Shown here piece by piece: positions 45,744-55,471 of a stretch of 64,000 bases of DNA. Under the pieces are notes generated by a model. It saw nothing but the letters and a program-made list of their open reading frames with translations, had not been told where the DNA came from and made no database searches. Source of the DNA: Vibrio campbellii CAIM 519 = NBRC 15631 = ATCC 25920 (GTDB lineage Bacteria; Pseudomonadota; Gammaproteobacteria; Enterobacterales; Vibrionaceae); the NCBI RefSeq assembly GCF_002163755.1, contig NZ_CP015863.1:2542001-2606000 (forward strand), given 5' to 3'. The first letter of the stretch is position 1; each line of letters begins with the position of its first letter. The position numbers and the translations under genes are program-made.

Positions 45744-46775
45744 ATGGCTTTCTTCTCTCTAGCCTTTGGTACGGCAACTAAAAACCGCGATGGCAAAATT
45801 ATCGAAGCGTTTTTCCCAAACCCAGTTCTTAACCCAAGCGAAGCGCTTGTTAACGCACTAGCAGCAGTAGCAGGTTACGAGCAAGGCAACCAAGCTATCG
45901 AGATCTCTGCTGCACAAAGCGCAGAACTGGCAGCAGCATTTGAAGCAAACGACGATGCGGCAAACGCATCTTTCGCAGCAAAAGCAGCAGAATCAGCACA
46001 ACCACTTGTACTGGTTATCCTTGCAACTGACGAGCAGCCACAAAGCGTTGCTGAAGGTTTCCTAAAACTTCAACTTATCTCTAACCGCCTAGTTCAACCG
46101 CACGGCACGGTACTAGACGGCATCTTCGGTCTACTACACAACATCGCATGGACTAACGAAGGTCCAATCGATCTACCTGAACTAGCAGAGCGTCAAATCG
46201 AAGCTCGCCTAGCGGGTCGTGCACTAAGCGTAGATTGCGTAGACAAGTTCCCTAAAATGGTGGACTACGTGGTACCAACTGGCGTTCGTATCGCTGACAC
46301 TTCTCGCGTACGTCTTGGCGCACACGTTGGCGAAGGCACAACGGTAATGCACGAAGGCTTCATCAACTTCAACGCAGGTACAACTGGCGTGAGCATGGTT
46401 GAAGGTCGTATCTCTGCTGGCGTAGTGGTTGGTAACGGCTCTGACATCGGCGGCGGCGCATCTATCATGGGTACGCTATCTGGCGGTGGTAAAGTTGTGG
46501 TTTCTATCGGTGAAAACTCTCTACTAGGCGCAAACGCAGGTCTTGGTTTCCCAATGGGTGACCGTTGTACTATCGAATCAGGTCTATACGTAACCGCTGG
46601 CTCTAAAGTGCGCATGCTAGATTCTGCAGGCCAAGAAGTAGAAGTAGTGAAAGCACGCGATCTTGCTGGTGTTTCTGACCTACTGTTCCGTCGTAACTCT
46701 GTAACAGGTCAAATCGAGTGTCTTGCAAACAAGAGCGCGGTTGAACTGAACAGCGAACTGCATAAAAACAACTAA
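45744..46775 (+). CDS. dapD: Tetrahydrodipicolinate N-succinyltransferase (long DapD type)
   Basis: Transfers succinyl from succinyl-CoA to tetrahydrodipicolinate in the lysine/meso-diaminopimelate pathway, feeding peptidoglycan. The C-terminal half is a left-handed beta-helix with hexapeptide repeats (VRLGAHVGEGTTVMHEGFIN, VVGNGSDIGGGASIMG). The 343-residue length marks the long DapD class seen in vibrios and pseudomonads, not the 274-residue E. coli form. GGAG lies nine bases before the chosen ATG; the 16 upstream in-frame residues are not family-like. Codon bias looks strong. Confidence 0.95.
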   Translation: MAFFSLAFGTATKNRDGKIIEAFFPNPVLNPSEALVNALAAVAGYEQGNQAIEISAAQSAELAAAFEANDDAANASFAAKAAESAQPLVLVILATDEQPQSVAEGFLKLQLISNRLVQPHGTVLDGIFGLLHNIAWTNEGPIDLPELAERQIEARLAGRALSVDCVDKFPKMVDYVVPTGVRIADTSRVRLGAHVGEGTTVMHEGFINFNAGTTGVSMVEGRISAGVVVGNGSDIGGGASIMGTLSGGGKVVVSIGENSLLGANAGLGFPMGDRCTIESGLYVTAGSKVRMLDSAGQEVEVVKARDLAGVSDLLFRRNSVTGQIECLANKSAVELNSELHKNN

Positions 46776-46800
46776 TTCATTCGTGAATTAGCCCTACGAA

Positions 46801-46837
46801 AAATCCCCCAGCAGGAAACTGTTGGGGGATTTTTTAT
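46801..46837 (+). terminator. Terminator after dapD
   Basis: AAATCCCCCAGCAG GAAA CTGTTGGGGGATTT, a 14-bp stem with a GAAA loop and a T tail. Confidence 0.93.
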
Positions 46838-46900
46838 TGCCTGATAGATGGCACATTGTTACGACATGGCGTGTGACGTAATAATGAGCGTTTCAAACAC

Positions 46901-47971
46901 TCAGTTTTTAGAACTTTGCTTGTTTAGAAAGCTCACCGCTTTATCAGGGAAGTCAGTAAACAAACCATCCACTTTCACCTGATTGTAGAAGATGTCCATC
47001 ATGCCATCGAAGCTATCGGTGTAAGCAGGAATACGCCCCGGATCCGCTCGGAAAGTATAAGGATGAACTTGCAAACCTGCGTCTTTTGCCGCTTTCATCA
47101 GAGGTTTGATGATAATGTTATCCTTGGTTGATTTGTCATCCACCAACATTGGCTTCCAAGGACCAATTCCTTCCGCATATTCCGCGACCTTCTTCATACC
47201 ATTGGCTTCAAACATCCAGTCATAACTGTATGGTGTTGCCTTGTCGCCTTTGTACTCCATGGTCTCGTTCCAGTCGGTGTAAGCCATGAGCTGAACGAGC
47301 TTTAAATCCATGTCCATTGCAGGCATGAGTTCACTATTAATACGCTGAAGTTCATTGGCATCAAAACACTGAAGGTACACTTTGTCGTCTTGTGAGTCGT
47401 AGCCGTACTGCTTTAAGACTTTAAGTACTGCTTTTGAAATGTCTTTACCTTCATGGCGATGGAACCACGGCGCTTTGATCTCAGGATAAATACCGATGTC
47501 ATAACCCAGCGTTTTGTTTAAGCCTTGGATCAGCTCAATCTCTTCAGCAAAGGTAGGGACGGTGAAGTCTGATTTCCACATTGGGAATCGAGTCGCGTAA
47601 CCTGCTACCTTGTCACCCTTATCATTGATTTTGAAGCCTTCTGTCACGCGCAGTGATTTGATTTCTGCCAACGTAAAATCAATCGCGTAGTAACGGCCAT
47701 CTTTACGAGCTCGATCTGGAAAACGCTCAGCTACATCGGTCACGCGATCGAGATAGTGGTCATGCAGCACGACCAATTGATCGTCTTTAGTCATCACCAC
47801 ATCTTGCTCGATGTAATCTGGTTTCATTGCGTACGCAAGGGCTTTGGCTTCCAATGTATGTTCGGGTAAGTAACCGGACGCGCCACGGTGAGCGATAACA
47901 AGGGGCTGGGCAATAGCTCCGGCAGATAGGCTACACGCCAAAAAAGTAATGCATACTGACTTTATTTTCAT
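46901..47971 (-). CDS. glpQ: Periplasmic glycerophosphodiester phosphodiesterase
   Basis: Hydrolyses glycerophosphodiesters to sn-glycerol-3-phosphate and alcohol in the periplasm. A signal peptide ends SAGAIAQ, the mature part begins PLVIAHRGASGYLPEHTL (catalytic HRGA motif with a nearby Glu), and VVLHDHYLDRVTD supplies further active-site residues. It lies 54 bases after glpT on the same strand; glpT imports the product. Confidence 0.95.
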   Translation of the reverse strand: MKIKSVCITFLACSLSAGAIAQPLVIAHRGASGYLPEHTLEAKALAYAMKPDYIEQDVVMTKDDQLVVLHDHYLDRVTDVAERFPDRARKDGRYYAIDFTLAEIKSLRVTEGFKINDKGDKVAGYATRFPMWKSDFTVPTFAEEIELIQGLNKTLGYDIGIYPEIKAPWFHRHEGKDISKAVLKVLKQYGYDSQDDKVYLQCFDANELQRINSELMPAMDMDLKLVQLMAYTDWNETMEYKGDKATPYSYDWMFEANGMKKVAEYAEGIGPWKPMLVDDKSTKDNIIIKPLMKAAKDAGLQVHPYTFRADPGRIPAYTDSFDGMMDIFYNQVKVDGLFTDFPDKAVSFLNKQSSKN

Positions 47972-47993
47972 TGTTATTTCCTTAACTTATTTG

Positions 47994-48018
47994 AAGGGGC
48001 AGTATTCCACTGCCCCTT
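47994..48018 (-). promoter_or_regulatory. Intercistronic hairpin between glpT and glpQ
   Basis: AAGGGGCAGT / ACTGCCCCTT, a 10-bp stem with a five-base loop and only a weak T run after it. It may set the glpQ:glpT transcript ratio by partial termination or by protecting the glpT end. Confidence 0.6.
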
Positions 48019-48025
48019 TAAGGTT

Positions 48026-49393
48026 TTATGACGCCAATGCTTCTTTCTCACGCGCTTTTTGTTCGTGGTGAGCACGCTCGCCAAGAAATGCGTAAGTCAA
48101 ACAAACGATGGACGTGATACATGAACCGATAAGGATGATAAAGCCGCCATCCCAACCAAAGTGGTCTACGGTGTAGCCAAGAATCGCGTTTGCCGCTACT
48201 GCACCACCTAAGTAACCAAATAGACCCGTTAGACCCGCAGCCGTACCTGCCGCTTTCTTAGGAGCAAGCTCTAGCGCATACAAACCAATCAACATTACCG
48301 GACCGTAAATCAAGAAGCCGATTGCAACCAGCGCCATCATATCGACTGCTGGGTTACCTGCTGGGTTGAACCAGTAAACCAACACAGCGACGGTGACTAA
48401 CGCCATAAATAGAATACCGGCAGGAGCACGACGACCTTTAAATAGCTTGTCTGAAATCCAACCACACAATAGCGTACCTGGGATACCAGCCCACTCGTAT
48501 AGGAAGTAAGCCCAAGAAGATTTATCAACCGAGAAGTCCTTCGCTTCTTTAAGGTATACCGGCGCCCAGTCCAGCACACCGTAGCGGATCAGGTAAACAA
48601 ACGCGTTCGCAATCGCGATTGACCACAACAACTTATTAGAAAAGACATACTTGAAGAAGATTTCTTTCGCCGTCATTTCTTTTTCGTGTGACTTGTCGTA
48701 ATCGTCAGGGTAATCGTCTTTGTACTCTTCAATTGGCGGAAGACCACAAGACTGCGGAGTATCTCTTACCGTGAACCAAATAAAGACAGCAACGAGCGTG
48801 GCAAAAAATGCAGGAACATAGAAAGCGGTGTGCCAATCGTCGTTAAATGCCCAAAGGCCAAGAATGAACATAGGGCCGATCAAACCGCCACCTACGTTAT
48901 GTGCCACGTTCCAAACCGACACTATCTCGCCACGTTCTTTACGTGACCACCAGTGAACCATGGTTCGACCGCAGGCAGGCCACCCCATACCTTGGAACCA
49001 ACCGTTTAGGAACAATAGAATAAACATTGCGGTAATGCTGCCAGTCGCCCAAGGCATAAAGCCGAAACAGAACATCACCAGCGCTGACATTAATAGACCG
49101 CCACTTAAAAAGTAACGAGGGTTAGAGCGGTCAGAAACACTGCCCATTAAGAATTTTGATAAACCATAAGCAATAGATACTGCAGCTAAGGCAACACCTA
49201 GATCACCACGGCTAAAGCCTTGTTCAATTAGGTAAGGCATCGCCAAGCTGAAGTTTTTACGGACCAGATAGTAGCCTGCATAGCCAACAAAAATGCCGAT
49301 AAAGAGTTGCCAACGTAAGCGAGAATAGGTGCTATCGATCTTGTCGGACGACAAGCGATCAATGTGCGCCTTGGGTTTGAATATTCCAAACAT
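48026..49393 (-). CDS. glpT: Glycerol-3-phosphate/phosphate antiporter
   Basis: An MFS organophosphate:Pi antiporter (455 residues, twelve helices) that imports sn-glycerol-3-phosphate, and also admits fosfomycin in other species. GlpT/UhpT landmarks are YAGYYLVRKNFSLAMP near helix 1 and FQGMGWPACGRTMVHWWSRKERG. The frame opens at 49450, but the ATG at 49393 has GAGG five bases upstream and matches the family start MFGIFKPKAH. First gene of glpT-glpQ, divergent from glpF. Confidence 0.95.
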   Translation of the reverse strand: MFGIFKPKAHIDRLSSDKIDSTYSRLRWQLFIGIFVGYAGYYLVRKNFSLAMPYLIEQGFSRGDLGVALAAVSIAYGLSKFLMGSVSDRSNPRYFLSGGLLMSALVMFCFGFMPWATGSITAMFILLFLNGWFQGMGWPACGRTMVHWWSRKERGEIVSVWNVAHNVGGGLIGPMFILGLWAFNDDWHTAFYVPAFFATLVAVFIWFTVRDTPQSCGLPPIEEYKDDYPDDYDKSHEKEMTAKEIFFKYVFSNKLLWSIAIANAFVYLIRYGVLDWAPVYLKEAKDFSVDKSSWAYFLYEWAGIPGTLLCGWISDKLFKGRRAPAGILFMALVTVAVLVYWFNPAGNPAVDMMALVAIGFLIYGPVMLIGLYALELAPKKAAGTAAGLTGLFGYLGGAVAANAILGYTVDHFGWDGGFIILIGSCITSIVCLTYAFLGERAHHEQKAREKEALAS

Positions 49394-50265
49394 AGGAACC
49401 TCATAATTATATTGAGCGATGGTAAGGAGTCTTAAATCGCGAACGAGCAAAAAGGAGTTTCGTTCGAAAGTTGGTGCATTTTATGAAATTCGATTTTTAT
49501 TTCTGTGACAAATGTTGCACAAGAATTAAATTTCAGTAAATACAGAAAATTAGAGACTTTAAATTAGACTGCGCTTCCACTTTAACCAAATTTCGTTACT
49601 ATTCGCATACAACATTAAATGCGAAAACGAACAAATTAACCGCAGTTTTAAGCAAACCAAGCACTCAAACAACCACAGAATTAGGATAAAAGGTTGAGTT
49701 TGAGCAACTGGACACAATTAACGCCAGTCATCAAGGCTAAATACGGGGTGTTGCCACAATGTCATTCCATTAACAACTGAGGTTGATGTCGCTCTCACAC
49801 TCACTAAAGCTCATTGAGGCATGCTTTCGACGTTAAAGCTTACTGACCAGACCTAAGGAAGGCCCCCTTCTCTTAGCCGTGTATGAAAGTAGAGTATCGA
49901 GTCAATAAGTATCAGCAATCCCTTATCATCATTGGTGTTAGCTAGCTCTTTAGGGTTAGTTTTCAACCAGTAATCTGAACAATTTACCACCATTCACGAA
50001 GCAGCTTCACAAAACTCCTCTTACCAGTTTGTGCATTGATTTTCACATCGGTAGTTTTAAACCGAAAAATCGAAGTAGAAGCTTCTGAATAGTTTTATCG
50101 AGTTTCCTTTTTGAGCAAAAGATGCGTCAATTAACAAAAACGAAGAGTTTGATTAACAAATCCATGCTCAAACGCTCACTTTTGCTGCTCGTTTGTTTTC
50201 GCAAACGTTTACATATGCACAATAGAATCGTGCTAAATAAGCATAAATATTAAAGGACTCTTAAC
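49394..50265. other. 872-bp intergenic region between glpT and glpF with GlpR-like half sites
   Basis: No gene is supported. Several TTCG/CGAA-type elements cluster next to each gene: TTTCGTTCGAAA (49458-49469), TTTCGTTACTATTCGC (from 49591), GCGAAAACGAAC (49621) near glpT, and AACGCTCA (from 50170) plus CGTTTGTTTTCGCAAACG (50190-50207) near glpF. GlpR operators are built of such half sites. TGTGA-N6-TTGCA at about 49503 is a weak CRP-like match. The central 400 bases show nothing I recognise. Confidence 0.55.
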
Positions 50266-51120
50266 ATGACAACGAACAAACACCCCTCACTGCTCGGAGA
50301 ATGTTTGGCCGAGTTTATCGGTACAGGATTACTTATCTTTTTTGGCGTAGGCTGTGTTGCTGCATTAGTGTTGACCGGAGCTCAATTTGGTCAATGGGAA
50401 ATCAGTATTGTATGGGGCTTTGGCGTCGCCATCGCTATTTACTGTACTGCGGGCGTATCCGGTGCACACATCAACCCTGCCGTTACCATCGCATTAGCCA
50501 TGTTCCATGGTTTCGATAAGGCAAAAGTAGTGCCTTACATCATTGCTCAAATGCTCGGTGCATTTTGCTCTGCCGCTTTGGTTTACAGCTTGTACAGTAA
50601 CCTGTTTACTGATTACGAAATCGCACACAACTTCGTTCGTAGCAGCAAAGAGGCTCTGGCCACAGCAGGCATTTTCTCGACTTACCCACACGCTTCTCTT
50701 TCTTTCTTTGGCGCTTTTGCTGTGGAATTCGTGATTACTGCAGTGCTAATGTTTGCCATTCTTGCTCTTGGTGATGAGAACAACGGTGCACCTCGCGGCG
50801 CGATGAATCCATTACTTATCGGTATTCTCATTGCGGTGATCGGTAGTTCTTTAGGCCCACTTACTGGCTTTGCGATGAACCCTGCTCGTGACTTCGGCCC
50901 TAAACTGTTTGCTTACTTTGCAGGCTGGGATTACGCACTGACCGGTGCACGCGAAATCCCATACTTTATTGTTCCAATTCTTGCTCCTATCGCAGGTGCT
51001 TGTTTCGGTGGTTGGTTGTACCCGAAAGCAATTGCTGCGTATCTGCCACAACAAGGTCATGGCTGTACTATTCCTAATCAGTGCGAGACCGAAGAAGAAG
51101 CAGAACAAGCTCAAGCTTAA
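50266..51120 (+). CDS. glpF: Glycerol facilitator (aquaglyceroporin)
   Basis: A MIP channel (284 residues, six full helices and two half helices) that lets glycerol diffuse into the cell, where GlpK traps it. The two channel signatures are GAHINPAVT (N70-P71-A72) and GFAMNPARDFGP (N205-P206-A207-R208); the second NPA with Arg and Asp marks the glycerol-conducting subgroup. AAAGGA precedes the ATG. glpK follows 58 bases later. Confidence 0.96.
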   Translation: MTTNKHPSLLGECLAEFIGTGLLIFFGVGCVAALVLTGAQFGQWEISIVWGFGVAIAIYCTAGVSGAHINPAVTIALAMFHGFDKAKVVPYIIAQMLGAFCSAALVYSLYSNLFTDYEIAHNFVRSSKEALATAGIFSTYPHASLSFFGAFAVEFVITAVLMFAILALGDENNGAPRGAMNPLLIGILIAVIGSSLGPLTGFAMNPARDFGPKLFAYFAGWDYALTGAREIPYFIVPILAPIAGACFGGWLYPKAIAAYLPQQGHGCTIPNQCETEEEAEQAQA

Positions 51121-51178
51121 AACCAACTCATTCGAACATTTACTAAAATAGAAATAACGAAACAAAAGGATTCTTACC

Positions 51179-52696
51179 ATGACTGAGCAAAAATACATTG
51201 TTGCCCTAGACCAAGGCACGACAAGCTCTCGTGCTGTCATTCTGGATCATGACGCGAATATCGTAAGCGTCGCTCAGCGAGAATTTACTCAGATTTATCC
51301 AGAGGCTGGTTGGGTTGAGCATGACCCAATGGAAATCTGGGCAACTCAAAGCTCTACTTTGGTTGAAGCACTTGCGAAAACCGGTATCCGTAGCGACCAA
51401 CTTGCAGGTATCGGTATTACCAACCAACGTGAAACGACAATTGTATGGAACAAAGAAACAGGCAAACCGGTTTACAACGCAATTGTATGGCAATGCCGCC
51501 GTACTGCTGATATTTGTGAAGAATTAAAAGCGCGCGGACTAGAAGATTACGTTCGCGACAATACAGGTCTGGTGCTAGACCCTTACTTCTCAGGTACAAA
51601 AGTGAAGTGGATTCTAGATAACGTTGAAGGCGCACGTGAAGATGCTGAAGCAGGCAAACTGCTGTTCGGTACCGTTGATACTTGGCTGGTTTGGAAGATG
51701 ACACAAGGTCGCGTTCACGTAACGGATTACACTAACGCATCTCGTACCATGCTGTTCAACATCAACGACCTATGCTGGGATCAGAAAATGCTGGATGAGA
51801 TGGGTATCCCTGCATCCATGATGCCTGAAGTTAAACGCTCATCAGAAATCTACGGCCAAACCAACATTGGTGGTAAAGGCGGTACTCGTATCCCAATCGC
51901 TGGTATTGCAGGTGACCAACAAGCTGCGCTTTACGGTCAGATGTGTGTAGAAGCTGGCCAAGCGAAGAACACCTACGGCACTGGGTGTTTCTTGTTGATG
52001 AACACGGGTCAAGAGAAGGTCACATCGAAAAATGGTCTGTTGACCACGCTAGCATGTGGTCCAAAAGGCGAGCCAGCTTACGCTCTTGAAGGTGCGGTAT
52101 TCATGGGTGGCGCGTCCATTCAATGGCTACGTGATGAAATGAAGATTCTGGCTGGCGCTGAAGATTCAGAATACTTTGCAACCAAAGTGGATACTTCAAA
52201 TGGTGTTTACGTTGTTCCTGCATTTACTGGTCTGGGCGCACCATATTGGGACGCTTACGCTCGCGGTACGATTGTCGGTCTAACTCGTGGCGTGAACTCT
52301 AACCACATTATCCGTGCAACTTTGGAAGGCATCGCTTACCAAACTCGTGATGTGCTAGATGCGATGCAAGCAGACTCGGGCATCAAGCTCGCGAACCTTC
52401 GTGTGGATGGCGGTGCAGTGGCGAACAACTTCCTGATGCAGTTCCAATCTGATGTTCTTAATACCGAAGTTCACCGTCCTCAAGTAACTGAAGTAACCGC
52501 TTTGGGTGCAGCCTACCTAGCGGGTCTAGCGGTTGGTTTCTGGGGTAGCATTGATGAACTGCAAGACAAAGCAGTGCTCGATCGCACATTCGAACCACAT
52601 GATGATGAAGAGAAACGCAACCGTCGCTACAAAGGTTGGAAGCGCGCAGTTAAGTGTGCTCAAACCTGGTCTGAGCTTCACGACGAAGACGATTAA
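51179..52696 (+). CDS. glpK: Glycerol kinase
   Basis: Phosphorylates glycerol to sn-glycerol-3-phosphate with ATP. FGGY-fold motifs: N-terminal ALDQGTTSSRAVI, the substrate segment NQRETTIVWNK, central GIAGDQQAALYGQ, and C-terminal RVDGGAVANNFLMQFQSD. The 505-residue length is standard. Likely co-transcribed with glpF, and closed by a strong terminator before glpR. Confidence 0.97.
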   Translation: MTEQKYIVALDQGTTSSRAVILDHDANIVSVAQREFTQIYPEAGWVEHDPMEIWATQSSTLVEALAKTGIRSDQLAGIGITNQRETTIVWNKETGKPVYNAIVWQCRRTADICEELKARGLEDYVRDNTGLVLDPYFSGTKVKWILDNVEGAREDAEAGKLLFGTVDTWLVWKMTQGRVHVTDYTNASRTMLFNINDLCWDQKMLDEMGIPASMMPEVKRSSEIYGQTNIGGKGGTRIPIAGIAGDQQAALYGQMCVEAGQAKNTYGTGCFLLMNTGQEKVTSKNGLLTTLACGPKGEPAYALEGAVFMGGASIQWLRDEMKILAGAEDSEYFATKVDTSNGVYVVPAFTGLGAPYWDAYARGTIVGLTRGVNSNHIIRATLEGIAYQTRDVLDAMQADSGIKLANLRVDGGAVANNFLMQFQSDVLNTEVHRPQVTEVTALGAAYLAGLAVGFWGSIDELQDKAVLDRTFEPHDDEEKRNRRYKGWKRAVKCAQTWSELHDEDD

Positions 52697-52732
52697 TTTC
52701 TGATAAACGATTAGTTTCCCCTGATTAATCGT

Positions 52733-52761
52733 AAAGAGCGCCGAGTAGGCGCTCTTTTTTT
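52733..52761 (+). terminator. Terminator after glpK
   Basis: AAAGAGCGCC GAGTA GGCGCTCTTT, then more T. Confidence 0.93.
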
Positions 52762-52885
52762 GCGTTCGATCGCGGATTCCACACTCCCACAGCTTCTCAC
52801 AATGCGCTAATTCGAGCACAATAGAGCAAGTTTCTATTTTCGATTTTGAAGCATTGGCGATTACCAGTGCACAAGGGAGTGCTAA

Positions 52886-53677
52886 GTGAAGCAAATACCA
52901 AGACACCAACAGATTGTTGAGTTGGTGAAAAAACAAGGCTATGTCAGCACGGATGAGCTGGTAGAAAAATTTAATGTTAGTCCTCAAACTATTCGCCGCG
53001 ACCTAAACGACCTCGCAGATGAAAACAAAATTCGTCGCTACCACGGTGGTGCAACCATTCCTCTCAGTTCAGAGAACACCTCATACAACACGCGTAAAGC
53101 GCTTAACTTCAATGAAAAAGATGTCATTGCGGAAGAACTCGTAAAACACATTCCAGATGGCGCAACCTTGTTTATTGATATTGGCACTACTCCAGAAGCC
53201 GTCGCTCGAGCGCTCAATAAAAACCACAAACAGCTTCGCGTGGTGACCAATAACATTAATGTTGCCACCATTCTTTTACCGAACCCGGAAATCAAAGTGA
53301 TTTTAGCGGGTGGTGAAGTTCGCAACCGAGACGGCGGCATTGTCGGTGAAGCGACGCTCGATTTCGTCAAACAATTCCGCCTCGATTTCGGTATTTTGGG
53401 CATCAGTGGTATCGACTTTGATGGCTCACTGCTGGACTTTGATTACCATGAAGTTCGCGTTAAACAGGCGATTATCGATAACAGTCGCAGCGTATTCCTT
53501 GCCGTTGACCATTCGAAGTTTGGCCGTAATGCGATGGTGAAACTGGGCAATATCGCGCAATTGAACATGGTATTCACCAACAAACAACCACCAGAAGAGA
53601 TTCTCGCAATTCTAAAAGAAGCCGCAGTTCCGCTCGAAGTGATTGATACACAAATAGAAAGAGTCGCAACCGAATAG
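52886..53677 (+). CDS. glpR: Glycerol-3-phosphate regulon repressor
   Basis: A DeoR-family repressor (263 residues) that binds glp operators and is released by sn-glycerol-3-phosphate. The N-terminal helix-turn-helix (VSTDELVEKFNVSPQTIRRDLNDL split across residues about 18-42) and the C-terminal sugar-phosphate sensor (IDIGTTPEAVARAL, VLAGGEVRNRDGGIVG) are clear. The start is GTG with AAGGGAG about six bases upstream. Its position between glpK and glpD matches a local regulator of the whole cluster. Confidence 0.94.
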   Translation: MKQIPRHQQIVELVKKQGYVSTDELVEKFNVSPQTIRRDLNDLADENKIRRYHGGATIPLSSENTSYNTRKALNFNEKDVIAEELVKHIPDGATLFIDIGTTPEAVARALNKNHKQLRVVTNNINVATILLPNPEIKVILAGGEVRNRDGGIVGEATLDFVKQFRLDFGILGISGIDFDGSLLDFDYHEVRVKQAIIDNSRSVFLAVDHSKFGRNAMVKLGNIAQLNMVFTNKQPPEEILAILKEAAVPLEVIDTQIERVATE

Positions 53678-53708
53678 CGTTTACACTCACTATTTACGCA
53701 CATAAATG

Positions 53709-53738
53709 ACCTCTGTCTTAATTAGGTAGAGGTTTTTT
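53709..53738 (+). terminator. Terminator after glpR
   Basis: ACCTCT...AGAGGT stem followed by seven T. Confidence 0.82.
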
Positions 53739-53755
53739 TGTGCCCAAATCACACA

Positions 53756-53840
53756 AAACGCTCATAAACGAAAATAAATAATGATCAAAAACGAAAGCTA
53801 AGCTAGGATTAACCCATATTCCAAAATGCTCGTTCGCTCA
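53756..53840. promoter_or_regulatory. Candidate GlpR operators before glpD
   Basis: AACGCTCATAAACGAAAA near 53757, AAAAACGAAAGC near 53778 and TGCTCGTTCGCTCA (53827-53840) share AACGCTCA / TTCG elements with the glpF and glpT control regions. GlpR repression is the likely role; the exact boxes are not defined here. Confidence 0.45.
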
Positions 53841-53856
53841 CCAAGAGGTCAAATTT

Positions 53857-55416
53857 ATGAGTATACAACAAAATGCTTCCACGACGAATTCATCCCCTAC
53901 TCTAGATATGATCGTGATCGGCGGCGGCATTAACGGGGCCGGTATTGCTGCTGATGCTGCTGGCCGTGGTCTAAGCGTCGGTTTGTACGAAGCTAACGAC
54001 TTCGCATCGGCAACCTCTTCTGCAAGTTCAAAACTGATCCACGGTGGATTACGTTACCTTGAGCACTATGAGTTTCGTTTGGTTTCGGAAGCGCTCGCTG
54101 AACGAGAAGTACTCTTACGTAAAGCACCACACATCGCATGGCCTATGCGTTTTCGTTTACCTCATCGACCATTTTTACGCCCAGCTTGGATGATCCGCTG
54201 TGGTTTGTTCCTTTACGATAACTTGGGTAAACGAACCACTCTTCCAGGCAGCAAAACCATCAATCTTGCAAAATCTGGTCTTCTAAAACCGGAAATGAAA
54301 ACTGGTTTCGAATATTCAGATTGCTGGGTAGATGATGCGCGTCTAGTGTTACTTAACGTTCTGGCTGCAAAAGAGAACAATGCCGAAGTTCGCAACTACT
54401 GCCGCGTAGAAAAAGCACACCGTGAAGGCGGTATTTGGCATGTCACTATTCATGACGTCACCACAGACCAACGTTTCGAACGCAGAGCGAAGGCCCTAGT
54501 AAACGCCGCGGGTCCATGGGTGAAGCAATTCTTTGATGAAGGATTAGATCAAACTTCTCCTCGTAACATTCGTTTGATCAAAGGCTCACACATCGTTGTT
54601 CCTCGTATCCATGACGAGCCACAAGCCTACATCCTACAAAACAAAGATAACCGTATCGTGTTTATGATCCCTTACTTAGATAAGTTCTCGATCATTGGTA
54701 CGACGGATGTAGAATACAAAGGCGACCCTCGAAAAGTATCTATTTCAGAGGAAGAAGTCGATTATCTAATCGATGTCGTCAATCAGCATTTCGTCCAGCA
54801 ATTAAACAAGGATGATGTTGTGTGGTCGTTCAGCGGTGTACGTCCGCTGTGTGATGATGAGTCAGACTCACCGCAAGCCATCACACGCGATTACACTCTA
54901 GAGCTGGATGCTGAATACGATCAAGCACCGTTACTTTCTGTATTCGGCGGTAAACTCACGACTTACCGTAAGCTTGGTGAGGCAGCCCTAAACAAACTTG
55001 CTCCTTTCCTACCAGAAATGGGGAAAGACTGGACGGCAAATCAAACGCTTCCTGGCGGTAACTTCAGTTGTAGCCGTGAGCAGCTAGTGAAGATGATTCA
55101 TGCGAAATACTCATGGGCGTCAGAAGCGATGTTGCTGCGCTATGTGACTCAGTTTGGTACCCAAACTTGGGACCTGATGAAAGGCACTAACAGCGTAGAA
55201 GATCTTGGTCATTGCTTCTCACAGCAAGCAAGCGGCGTATATCAACGTGAAATTGATTACTTGATTAATCACGAAATGGCGCTCACCGATGAAGACATCT
55301 TATGGCGTCGTACAAAACTTGGTTTATACATGAACGAAGAGGAGAAAATCGCACTGGCAGAATATCTACAAGAGAAGCTGCAACAGAAAGTCGTTAGCCT
55401 CTCACAAGTAAGTTAA
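53857..55416 (+). CDS. glpD: Aerobic glycerol-3-phosphate dehydrogenase
   Basis: A membrane-associated FAD enzyme (519 residues) that oxidises sn-glycerol-3-phosphate to dihydroxyacetone phosphate and passes electrons to quinone. The FAD motif is VIGGGINGAGIAADAAGRG; LIHGGLRYLEHYEF and VFGGKLTTYRKLGE are family signatures. It completes the pathway of glpF, glpK, glpT and glpQ in this cluster, and is closed by a terminator 18 bases after the stop. Confidence 0.96.
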   Translation: MSIQQNASTTNSSPTLDMIVIGGGINGAGIAADAAGRGLSVGLYEANDFASATSSASSKLIHGGLRYLEHYEFRLVSEALAEREVLLRKAPHIAWPMRFRLPHRPFLRPAWMIRCGLFLYDNLGKRTTLPGSKTINLAKSGLLKPEMKTGFEYSDCWVDDARLVLLNVLAAKENNAEVRNYCRVEKAHREGGIWHVTIHDVTTDQRFERRAKALVNAAGPWVKQFFDEGLDQTSPRNIRLIKGSHIVVPRIHDEPQAYILQNKDNRIVFMIPYLDKFSIIGTTDVEYKGDPRKVSISEEEVDYLIDVVNQHFVQQLNKDDVVWSFSGVRPLCDDESDSPQAITRDYTLELDAEYDQAPLLSVFGGKLTTYRKLGEAALNKLAPFLPEMGKDWTANQTLPGGNFSCSREQLVKMIHAKYSWASEAMLLRYVTQFGTQTWDLMKGTNSVEDLGHCFSQQASGVYQREIDYLINHEMALTDEDILWRRTKLGLYMNEEEKIALAEYLQEKLQQKVVSLSQVS

Positions 55417-55434
55417 ATTGGACTCTCCTAATAC

Positions 55435-55460
55435 AAGCCTGCACCCCGCAGGCTTTTTCT
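55435..55460 (+). terminator. Terminator after glpD
   Basis: AAGCCTGC ACCCC GCAGGCTT followed by TTTCTTTTT. Confidence 0.93.
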
Positions 55461-55471
55461 TTTTCCGGTGA

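Noticed and set aside
49394..50265. Decayed transposase or tRNA gene between glpT and glpF
   Set aside because: No frame shows transposase motifs, and no cloverleaf could be drawn.
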